A program made the translations under genes and the position numbers. A stretch of 64,000 bases of DNA from Balamuthia mandrillaris (Eukaryota > Discosea > Longamoebia > Balamuthiidae), in contig JAVKOQ010000181.1 of NCBI GenBank assembly GCA_031835245.1, forward strand, positions 44,612-108,611. The letters run 5' to 3'. Below are positions 54,858-64,000 of the stretch, one piece after another. The notes under the pieces are model-generated. The model worked only from the letters and a program-made list of their open reading frames with translations. It searched no databases and was not told the DNA's origin. Numbering within the stretch: position 1 is the stretch's first letter; each line of letters begins with the position of its first letter.

Positions 54858-55216
54858 AGTTACATAAGAAACACCAAAAACAAAGCTCCTTCTTCATGTT
54901 GCCCCTTGTTTCTACATTTCTCGTGTTTTAAACAAACTCCTTTTCGTCCTGTTCTTGTTTGTATGCAGCTCGCCAAGAAGAAGAAGAAGAAGAAGAAGAA
55001 GAAGAAGAAGAAGAAGAAGAAGAAGAAGAAGAAGAAGAAGAAGAAGAAGAAGAAGAAGAAGAAGAAGAAGAAGAAGAAGAAGAAGAAGAAATGTCTGAAC
55101 GTTCGTGTATTCGCATCTCGCCCCACTGCTGCTGTGCTCTTCTCTGCACGTGAATCAGCATGCAACGGAAGAGCAAATTCACAAACAAACAAAAAGGAAA
55201 TTTTTGTACTTTAAAG
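54858..55216. other. Intergenic region between ALIX and the multi-TM gene
   Basis: A 359-bp gap dominated by the (GAA)n tract at 54976-55090. Short T-rich and A-rich stretches flank it. No gene is evident. Confidence 0.5.
54976..55090 (+). repeat. Pure (GAA)n, about 38 copies, intergenic
   Basis: An uninterrupted GAA array starting about 120 bp past the ALIX stop and ending about 127 bp before the next start. It is purine-rich on the strand of both flanking genes, unlike the intronic repeats. Confidence 0.95.
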
Positions 55217-56932
55217 ATGAACGAGGGAGGCGTACCACCACCGCGCAGAGCAGAAGAAGGAGTTCTCAATGGGGAGGGACGGTCCAACAAGCCAGGGCTT
55301 ATCGTTAAGGTGCAGGAAGAAGAAGGAAGGGTTGGTGGTGTTGGTGGGTTACGCGCCAAGGCTGCTCTCTTGAGGTCCGTATTACCTACCGCTCCTCCTC
55401 GCTGCAATCGCTAGCACCAAAAAGGAGCGCAGCGTTCACCCTCTGAAATGCTACAGGGCAAGGCTGCGAGGGCGGCGGCGCTTGCCTCTTGCTGCAGATA
55501 GGGCGGTCATTCGATCAGCGTGGCAGGAGTTCACCCCGGTCACAAAGGTTTGCTTCCTTGTTGGTTTCCTTGGAGGATTAGGAGAGCTCACCCCACTTCT
55601 CGCAACTACAACAACCATTAGGGAGCAGTAACGTCACTGGCTCCGATGGCGCTTTGGTGCCTCTTTCACATCCGGAAGAACTCGAAGCCTGGAGAGGTTA
55701 CCACCCGTCTCTTGGTGTGGTACAGCCAGGTTGCACCCTTAAGCTTCTCCTCTCTTCTATCACTTGTGTCTCTTGGTTTTTCTGTCCTCTCTGTTCGCCT
55801 CTGTTCTCTGCTTCTTTCCTTCTTCCGTCACGCTCTCTTCTCTGCTTCTGTTCTCTGTTCTCTTCCCTGCTTGAGCTGATCTGCTCTTTGCAGACGATAG
55901 CATTGTATGCCCTCAGGAATATGTATATAGAACAGCAGAAGAACATTGGTGTGAGACGTACTTTTACCAGGAGCTTTGAACGGTCTTCCTTGGTCGGCTC
56001 TCTCATCTACACGACTTCTCTTTGGAAGACCATTCATACGTTGTTTGGCAAGACTTATTTTCTGTTCAACCTGTTGCACTCCCTTCTCTACGCTTTCTTC
56101 GTGTGGCTTAGCCTAAACTACAACCGGGGTTTGCCTCATCCTTGCCATAAGCGAGAGTACTTTGTTCTCCTCTGTCCTTCTGTGTTTGCATTTCTCTAAA
56201 TTACCTGCCCTTTGTTGGCTTTTATAGGAGAGGCATTATCCATTGGCCGGCCTTTGTTGGATTTATGTTCGTTATGAGCTTGACAAGCTTTGTTTGGGGT
56301 AAAGAGCTAAAGATAGCAGTGCTTAAGGGTGATAGGTGATCGCTGGCTATCTACGTTGGAACATCTCTTTGGCTGAAGCTCACATAATCGTTTATAAAAC
56401 ATAGGTACAATTTTTTGTCAATAGTGGGCTTCTTGATGAACTCGTTTGGCATCCTTCGGGCAGGCCTACAAACCGCAAAGACGTCTTCTCCTGGTATGTT
56501 TATCTTTTGCTTTTTTAAAAAAAAAACTTTTGCTCTGAGTACGCACAACTCACAACCAGTGTTCATTCTTTTTGATTCACCTTCTTCTTTCCAAGCCATA
56601 TCTCCGTTTTCAGCAGCATCACCAATGGCAGTGGCCAATACGTTTGCTGCTTTGATACATATACCCTCTTTTGCCTCTTCTCCCATTGCGCGGGTGTACA
56701 TCATGGGCTACATGGCCATGACCTACTGCCTTGTTATCATCGCCTATTTGTGCCTCCGACAAGAAAGAGCCAAAGGTGCGTCTTCTTTTGTCACGACCTC
56801 CCTTTATTTTGCAAAACCACTGATATGTCCTTCTGTACTTTTTTAAACATTCTGCTCTCTGCTCTCTGCTTTCTGCTCTCTTCTCTCTTCCGTCCTCGCT
56901 CAGCATTGCGGAAGGTGCGAGCAAAGCTCTGA
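55217..56932 (+). CDS. Multi-pass membrane protein of unknown family
   Basis: At least seven exons, with uncertain borders. Exon 1 starts MNEGGVPPPRRAEEG at 55217. Later exons give RSVHPLKCYRARLRGRRRLP, then SSNVTGSDGALVPLSHPEEL and WRGYHPSLGVV. The C-terminal half is clearly membrane-bound: SSLVGSLIYTTSLWKTIH, LLHSLLYAFFVWLSLNYN, IHWPAFVGFMFVMSLTSFVW, YNFLSIVGFLMNSFGILRAG and RVYIMGYMAMTYCLVIIAYL. It ends ALRKVRAKL at 56932. One join near 55945 is unresolved: keeping the frame needs either a short intron of about 24 nt or a different donor. The HPEELEAW and DDSIVCPQEYVYRT segments look like a soluble lumenal or cytosolic part. I recognise no family. Confidence 0.6.
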
Positions 56933-57328
56933 ATAAAAAATTTGTACAGAGGAAAGTTCCCCTCTTTTATGGGGGGGGGAAGGGATTTTCCCGCCATTTT
57001 TAACGTTCCTTCCCCAAACAAAAAATTTGGCGGCAGAAGAGCAGAGAATAGGGCTACAAAGACTTTTTTTCCGTATTACACACAAAAATAAACAAACAAG
57101 AAAGAAAGGAGAGAGAGGGAACTCACTGTGCCTTTTTTTTTTACTGCCTTCCTTCTACCCCTCCTACCCGTTTGAGAAGGAAGCCAGCAGTTGACGTTAT
57201 TTCCTTGGAGGGAGTAATCCACTGCGCCGCAAAGTTTTCGTGCAAACAACAACCCTTTTTTTTTTAAATTGCATTTTGTTGGGGGAGCTTGATAAGGAGA
57301 GCAAGGGAAGAAGGACATTTTATACCAG
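56933..57328. promoter_or_regulatory. Intergenic region upstream of XMAP215
   Basis: A 396-bp gap with a G run near 56972, T runs near 57064 and 57135, and an A/T-rich stretch near 57255. No gene, GTCGAC or TGACGTCA was seen. Confidence 0.4.
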
Positions 57329-60300
57329 ATGGCGGATGATGACAAGCTTGATGATGGACCCCTGCCCGACCGCTTGGAAAGCGCCAAGTGGAAGGTCAGG
57401 AAGGCTGCCTATGAGGAGCTGGAACAAAAATTCAAAGAGTCGCTAGACAACAGGATTTTCGAGGAGTATGGTACTGATTTTTTGCCACCACTGCTTTAAA
57501 CACTCACTTTTTGTTGCTTTGTCTGACGTTCTATTATTGCAGGTCCTAAATTCAAAAAGATCGTTGCTGACAAGAACGCAGCAGCCCAAGAGAAGGGCTT
57601 GGAGGCGCTTGCAGTGTGGATAGACCGTGCAGAGAACCCAACCAGATTGAACTCTCTGTGCCCTGTCTTGGTGGACAAGTGCTTTAGTGGGCGCCCCAAA
57701 ACCAAGGAAAAGGCCATTGAATGTCTTCTTCTCTTTGTGGAAGTAGATGAGACAGCAGAGACTGTTGCGGTATGTGCTTGTGTCCTTCTCCCTGCACTTT
57801 TGTCTCTGTTTCTAAAACTAGTTGCTATTCTAACTGAGTACTCACCCACCAATCCAGAATGCCTTGCTGGAAGGAGCGAATCATAAAGTGGCCAAGATAG
57901 CTTCTCTTTGCCTCACCACCTTGAAGCGGGTGCTGCAAGAGTTTGGCACAAAGATCGTGCCTATTAAGCCGATCGTCAAGCAGCTCCCCAAGTACTTTGA
58001 ACACAGCGACAAGGTATTCAGGGAGGAAGCCCAGGCACTGGTTGTGGAGATATATCGCTGGGTTGGCGCTGCCATCAAGTCCCAATTGGACAGCTTGCGA
58101 CCTGCTCAATTGAAAGACCTGGAATCGGCCTTTGAGGCGCTGCCAAAGCAAAAGGCCACGCCATTGAAATACGTGCGATCACAACAACCGGAAGAGGAAA
58201 CAGAAGAAACTGGAGGAGGAACTGGCGGAGCCTCTTCTTCCCAGAGGGGAGCAGAGGAAGACGAAGAAGAGGACGGAGAGATGGATCCTTATGACTTGGC
58301 AGAACCGGCTGAAGTTCTGTCTCAAATCAACGGAGCCTGGTTTGAAGGACTTGTATGTCATCTCTCTTAACGCGCTCTGACCCAGAAATCGGTTCTTAAC
58401 ATCAGTTACCACTGCAGGAGTCAAGCAAGTGGAAAGACAGAAAAGAGCAAATGGAGAAGCTGGTCACCCTTGTAGACAAACCGCGCCTTAAACCAGGGGA
58501 TTATCGCGAAGTGGCTTCTGCTCTCAAAAAGGTTTGTGTTTGCGTTGGATCACTCAAACATAGCGTCATGAAATGTGTTTGCTCATTCTTCAATGCGTGC
58601 AGGCCATTACCAAGGATGCCAACATTATAGTGGCTACCCTAGCAATCAAAGCAGCTGGGCTGTTGGCCAGAGGTCTTCGGCAAGATTTTGCCATGCATGG
58701 CAAGATGCTGCTGTCGTCATTGTTGGCCAAGTTTAAGGAAAAGAAAGCGAACGTTGTGGAAGGCATTCACGAGGCTCTGGGCCATATGATGAACACTTGT
58801 TTTTCCCTCACAGAGGTGGTGGACGATGTTTTGGACGCGATGAAAGACAAACTGGCTCAAATCAAACAGCAAACGCTGGTGTTTGTCATAGCTTTTATGC
58901 AAAAGTCCAAGAGAGCAACGGTGGGCCAAATTATCAAGACCCTCGGTCCAGTCTTCATTGCCACGTTGGAGGATGCCAGTCCCGAAGTGAGAGAGGCTGC
59001 CTACAAGGCCTTTGGCGCTTTGGTTGGCAAGGTTGGTGAGCGACCGGTTGCGCCGTTGGTGGCCAAGCTTGATCCTGCCAAGGAGAAGAAAATACGTGAA
59101 TACTATCCCGAGAAAATCCCAACTGCTCCTTTGCCTTCAGAAAATCGCTCCAAGGCTACCAAGGGCAATGCAACCGCCTCTAGCAAGAGCACGAAAGCTG
59201 CGCCACGCGCTAAAGCGGCACCAAAATCCGCTGCTCCAAACACGACAAATGTACCCTGTTCTACCCCTGCCTCTGTCGCTGTCTCTCTGTTTATCTTCCG
59301 TTGCTAACTTGTCTACATGATAGGCGGCAACTCCTGCGCCAAAACCGGCAGCTCCCGCACCAAAACCAAAGCCCAAAAAAGTAGAGCCTGTTCCGTTGAT
59401 GCCCCCTGAGGAAGCCTTGGCTAAGGCCGTCGAGGAGTTTCCCGCTGAAGTCTTAGTTCTTCTTGGAGACGCATCATGGAAACAACGCTTAGCGGGTATG
59501 GAGGCTTTCTCCCAAGCTGCTGAGCAATTGATTCAGCAGAAGAAAGGACGAGCCGCATTAGAGATTATTTTCCGGAAGTTGGAGCATCAACCTGGATGGA
59601 ATGAGTCCAATTTCCAGGTGGCCTCAGCGATGTACACACTCCTTGACAAGCTTGCCGGGTCGCCATTCTTTGATGGCTTTTTGGCACAAGTCGCGGTGGC
59701 TCCCCTTGTCCCCAAAATTCCCGAGCTCAAATTACGGCGGCACGTTACGCAGTGCCTTGGCACTATCTCCGAAGCAGTGGGCCTGCCTTATGTGCTGCTT
59801 CAAATCTATAAGCATAGCACCGATAGCAAGAACCCCAAGGTGCTCACCGAGAGCCTCCTTTGGGTCACCACCGCCATTGAGGAGTTTGGCATGAAGGACG
59901 TCGATGTCAAAGCTCTCGTTGACTGGGCGAAGAGTTCTTTGGAGTCAAGCAACGCAATGACGCGATCGAACGGTGTCAAACTCTTTGGCAAGCTTTACGT
60001 GTATATTGGCGAGTCTATCCAAGAGTACCTGGCCAACGTGAAACCAGCCCTACTCACTACTATCCAGAAGGAGTTCGAGCGAGTTGCTACCGCCAAGCCA
60101 GAGCCACCAACTAGATTCAAGCGTGAAGTGCCTCAAGAAGAGGTTGCCACCCAAGAAGAGCCTGAAGCTACAGCAGACGACGTTCCGGAAATCAAGGTAA
60201 CGCCTAGCCGGCATGTCTCTCCTCGCGAACCCCCCAAGGACGATGGACCACAGGACGTTTCTGCCAAGCTTACCACCCAGCTGATTGCAAACCTGTCCCA

Positions 60301-63300
60301 TGCCGACTGGAAAGTTCGTAAAACGGCCCTGGACGAAGTAGAAAAGATACTCAAGGAAGCCAACATGAAGATTCAGTGCGCCAAGGGATTGGATTCCCTC
60401 GTCCAGATCCTCAAAGTTCGTCTGAAGGACTCGAACGGGAACGTCGCCTTGCTTGCCACCAAGCTTGTGGGCTCTATGGCAACAGCGGCGGGTGCTCCCT
60501 TCGAACGCTATCTCAAGTTCTTGGCGCCAACAATCTTTTCCCTATTGACCGACTCTAGGAAAGCTTTGCGAGACTATGCGATTGCAAGCCTTGATGCTTG
60601 GTCGGCAGCCGTAGGAATTGATGCCTTTGTGCCTTATTTGGTGGATGCGATTGCCGTAAACAGTCCCACTTCACGTAAGGAGAGTTTGGGATGGTTCATC
60701 AAGTACCGGGCAAACCTTTCGAAGGATGTGGACACTCAACCCCTCGTAAAACCCGCCATACAGGCCCTTCTGGACAGAAATGTGGAGGTTAGGCAGCTAG
60801 CTGAGACAGCGCTTGCAGATCTCATCCCTAAGACCCCTACCGCTACCCTGCAGGCTGCACTCGTTGGGCTTCCTCCCGCCTCCAAGAAGGATGTGCAAAC
60901 TGTGTTGAAACGTTACTTAGCCCCTCCTGTTAGCGACACCGCAGCAACCAGCTCTGGCTCTCTTGCTAGAGCTGTTAAGACAAGCCTTGCTCAACAACAA
61001 CAGGGACGAGGAAGGAGCACTGGCACTCTGCAACCCAGAGCAATTGAGCGTGGTCGAAGTCGTCCCGGAACTCCTGGCGGATCGTCCACGCCGGGCAGTC
61101 GCACCTCTAGTCGCCCCAGCAGCCGTGCTGGAAGTCGTGCTGGAAGTCGCGCCGGAAGCCGCGCCGGCTCTCGTGCTTCTTCGCCCTCGCCCACGCGCAG
61201 ATCTTCTGCTGCACGCACTCCCGGCAGTGCAAAACAAACCACAACATCCGCTTCTCGCTCGTCATCGGGAGCTGTCAAGAGAGTTGCTGCCAATCTCCCT
61301 CTCTCCAAGAACGATGATAAGGAAATGCGAGCGCAGATGGATGAGCGGTTGGATGGTGGACACTGGCGCTTCAAGGTGCCTACGCCAGAGCATTTGCAAT
61401 TCTTGGCCGACCAGATGAAGCCTTGTGTTTCTGCTGAACTGCATGGCTTGTTGTTCTCCAAGGACTTTAGACAACACCGAGAAGCTATTCGGTTGTTGGA
61501 GACTTACCTGCAACAGTACTTTGCAGAGACTTATTGCAATTTGGATGTCATTTTTAAGTGGTGCACTCTGCGGTTCTTTGACACCAACACCACCACCCAA
61601 GGCAAGACCTTGGCTTACCTGCTGCAGCTCCTGGAGGCATTAGACCAGAACGACTGTCGCCTCAGCGACTATGAGGCTTCCGTGCTTCTGCCTGCGCTGA
61701 TAGAACTTGCTGGACAAGGAGAAACTCATGCTCAGCCGATTCGGGAGCTTTTCAAGGTAATTCCAAGGGTGTACCCCGCTAGCAAGTTGCTGGACTACTT
61801 GGTGGACGCTATCGCAAGTTCTAAGAGCCCCCGCAGCCGTGCTGAGTGCCTCCAACAAATGGCCTCACTGGTACGGCGACAGGGTTTGACGGCTTGCAGC
61901 AGTCCTTCGACCGTTCTCCCTACTGTTCTTCGCTTCGTTACGGATAAGGTGGCCCCGGTGAGACAGGCCGCCTTGGCCTTCATGCAGCAAGCTCACCTTC
62001 ACGTTGGCGACGATATCTGGGCCTATTTGGGCTCTGTAACCGAGACTCAGAAGACTCTCATCATTCAGACGTTGGGGACTGACGCCCCTCCTTCCCCCGC
62101 TCCAGCCACCTCTGTTTCTCGTTTGTTTGAGGCCGCCGCCTCGCCTGATGTTCCGCTTTCCACAACCAAGACTACTAGTAGTCAGAGAGTCGCTGCATCT
62201 GTGCCTCGCACCCAATCAACTCCCAACATGAAGCAAGTGGAGACAAACTCTGGCCTAACCCCAAGCAAACCCACTCCGCAGAAGAAATCCTTCAGCTTAG
62301 GGCTGGACGAACTGGAACCTACAACAGTCGCTGCTCCAGCACCCAAGAAGAGTATAGAGATGCCAGCGCTGGCCTCCACCACGCTTTCTTCAGAGTTCTC
62401 GGATATGCCGACTCCCTCTTTGCCCTCTCGCTTCGTTGCCAAAACCCAGCCATCGTCTGTTCAAAAGGAAACTAAGACGGAAGCCGCTTCTCCGGCTGCT
62501 GACAGTGACCAAAGCAAGTCCTCTGTGCGCACCATCATTAACTCGTGGTCCCAATTAATCATGAGCGGTGACGCCAACGCCATTGTCTCTACCACCATGC
62601 TCATCGGCAAAAAGGTGGAAGAGAACCAGGCTCCCTTCATCGGCACTAGCGACGCATTGGTGCAGGCCATGCATATCCAGCTTCAGAAGAACCTAAGCAG
62701 CCAGACAACTTTGACGAGAGACACCAACCGTCAGTGTAAATATATTCTGAATGCGTTGCTCAAGATCTTCCAGCACAGCAGCATTGCCTCTGTTCTCTCC
62801 CTTCAGTCCATCAAGCCATTGCTCCAGCTGCTGTTGGAGGCTATGCTTGACTCACGGGTGCCGGAGCAGGAGAAGGGCGCCATCTACAAAGGCATTCAAA
62901 CTTTAGTGGCTAAGATGCTCCGCAACTCGGATCAGACCGTCATGTTTGCCACTTTGTTGCAGAGTCTCTCTCAATCTTTGAGTGAACCGGGCAACTACCC
63001 CAAGACCATCCCTCAGATTATCACCAAGGGCTTGTTAAAGGTCACTCAAGTCCTAAAGACCACCATCGACAACATCGATCTTGACCAGTTGCTCTACGAA
63101 ATCCATTGCTTCCTCCAGCTGCACGCCCACCACCAAGAATATTCTAAGCTCATCCGCAGTCTCCTGAAGGAGATTGTTAACCTGAAGGGCAGGACTGTCT
63201 CTAGCCATTTAAGCCGTGTGCCTGTGAGGCAGTATCCTACTCCCCATCTTGTCTCCATCCTCAACGACCTCCAGAAAGAGCAGTACGGCATAGAGGCACC

Positions 63301-64000
63301 CTCCCAATCATCCCTTCCAGGTGAAGCAACCAACCAAGCCAAGTTGGAGCTTGCTTCTATCTTCCGCTTGTTGGGCCAGAAGGATCGTGTGGAAGAGGGA
63401 CTGCAAAAGCTCTACCAGTACAAGCAGGACCACCCTGACATTGACATCCAGCCCCATCTCAGCGAGGCTACTCCCCAGTTCCAGGCCTACATCCGCACTG
63501 GCCTCTGCAAGCTAGCCGAAAAGAACCAAGATCCCCAACAAGAAAACAAAGGTAATTTTTTCTTCTCTACTTCTCGTCTATCCCTCTCTTGATGCTATTT
63601 CTCACCACGGAGGGAGGTACCACAGATCCCATGCTGACTAGTGCTTCAATTAAACACAAAGAAGATGGTTCTTCCTACATGGAAAAGCTGCGTTCCTTGC
63701 AAAAGAAATATGGATTGTCCACTCGCCCAGCGGCCTCCTCTGCAACATCGGTGATAGCTCCCTTGCAGCCAGCCAACGGAGCCACTAAGAGCAGCATACT
63801 CTCTGCTTCTTCCACAACGACCACCATCCCCACCAACCAAACAAGCGATGCCATCTCTAGCATTCGCCAGAGACTGCAGCAAGCCACCCAAAGCACTTCT
63901 TTACGCTCCACCACCGGTTCTCAGCTGGATATCGCACAGGGAATCAGCTCTACCACCCCATCCTCGTTCTCTACCGCTGCCCCTTCCACCTCCGCCACAA
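57329..64000 (+). CDS. XMAP215/Dis1/CKAP5 microtubule polymerase, 3' end cut by the window edge
   Basis: Seven exons so far (57329-57470, 57543-57769, 57858-58352, 58418-58531, 58603-59250, 59324-63551, 63626 to the edge), about 2,075 residues. TOG1 begins with LESAKWKVRKAAYEELEQKF, and IVPIKPIVKQLPKYFEHSDK matches the family. TOG2 follows with SSKWKDRKEQMEKLVTLVDK. Exon 6 holds further TOG arrays (ASWKQRLAGMEAFSQAAEQL, HADWKVRKTALDEVEKIL). Between later TOGs is a Ser/Arg-rich linker (SRAGSRAGSR repeats near 61120) that should bind the microtubule lattice. Near the end SSYMEKLRSLQKKYGL matches the C-terminal CKAP5 motif, so little is missing. The protein adds tubulin at plus ends and acts in the spindle with TACC/SLAIN partners. 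Confidence 0.95.
61119..61185 (+). repeat. 12-bp tandem coding repeat (Gly-Ser-Arg-Ala) in XMAP215
   Basis: About five degenerate copies of a 12-base unit of the type GGAAGTCGTGCT encode GSRA repeats in the linker between TOG domains, adding positive charge. Confidence 0.8.

Noticed and set aside
1-64000. Transposons, retroelements, viral genes or LTRs
   Set aside because: No reverse transcriptase, transposase, integrase or long terminal repeats were seen in any frame. The only repeats are simple sequence arrays and the sulfotransferase tandem pair.
1-64000. Bacterial or organellar origin of the window
   Set aside because: Spliceosomal introns, PRP19, condensin II, snurportin and an intron-bearing tRNA-Tyr show it is eukaryotic nuclear DNA.

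Overview
The window is nuclear DNA of an intron-rich, very gene-dense unicellular eukaryote. Almost all genes are split by short GT-AG introns (about 50-150 bp when they hold no repeat), start codons sit in A-rich contexts, and one tRNA carries the eukaryotic tRNA-Tyr type of intron. The gene set (WASP, ALIX, Ras, RhoGAP, dysbindin, snurportin, condensin II, ATG12, secreted GH31 glucosidase) fits a free-living protist. I favour an amoebozoan, but this is inference from gene content only; no rRNA or other marker is present to place the organism.

Layout, left to right: partial unknown gene (-); CUE-domain/TULIP-like protein (+); tRNA-Tyr (-); SMP-30/regucalcin (+); WASP (+); Tad3 deaminase (-); dysbindin (+); two-TM PH-like protein (+); Ras GTPase (-); snurportin (-); IWS1 (+); condensin II H2 (-); GT8 glycosyltransferase (-); GH31 alpha-glucosidase (+); mitochondrial EF-G2 (-); PRP19 (+); YKT6 (+); F-box/WD40 (-); RWD-IMPACT-MJ1316 protein (-); RhoGAP-PP2C fusion (+); RAB5IF-like (-); ATG12 (+); J-domain/WW protein (-); two tandem sulfotransferases (-,-); CDC50 (+); small 4-TM protein (-); coiled-coil protein (+); ALIX/Bro1 (+); multi-TM protein (+); XMAP215/CKAP5 (+, runs off the right edge). 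That is 30 protein genes and one tRNA in 64 kb, about 2 kb per gene. Facing gene ends are 86-233 bp apart, and divergent start codons can be as close as 46 bp.

There is no operon-like grouping. Loose functional themes are membrane traffic and autophagy (YKT6, ATG12, ALIX, dysbindin, CDC50, RAB5IF), actin/Rho/Ras signalling (WASP, RhoGAP-PP2C, Ras), RNA and transcription (PRP19, IWS1, snurportin, Tad3, tRNA-Tyr, IMPACT-MJ1316) and the Golgi/lysosome (GT8, sulfotransferases, GH31).

The most unusual points are: a RhoGAP fused to a complete PP2C phosphatase; an RWD-IMPACT protein ending in an MJ1316 RNA-end-recognition domain; long simple-repeat tracts inside introns that are always pyrimidine-rich on the sense strand of their gene; and a GTCGAC palindrome found 60-190 bp upstream of many start codons. 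No transposon, virus, CRISPR array or toxin gene was seen. Exon borders were placed by eye from splice consensus, reading phase and protein similarity, so single borders may be off by one or more bases.
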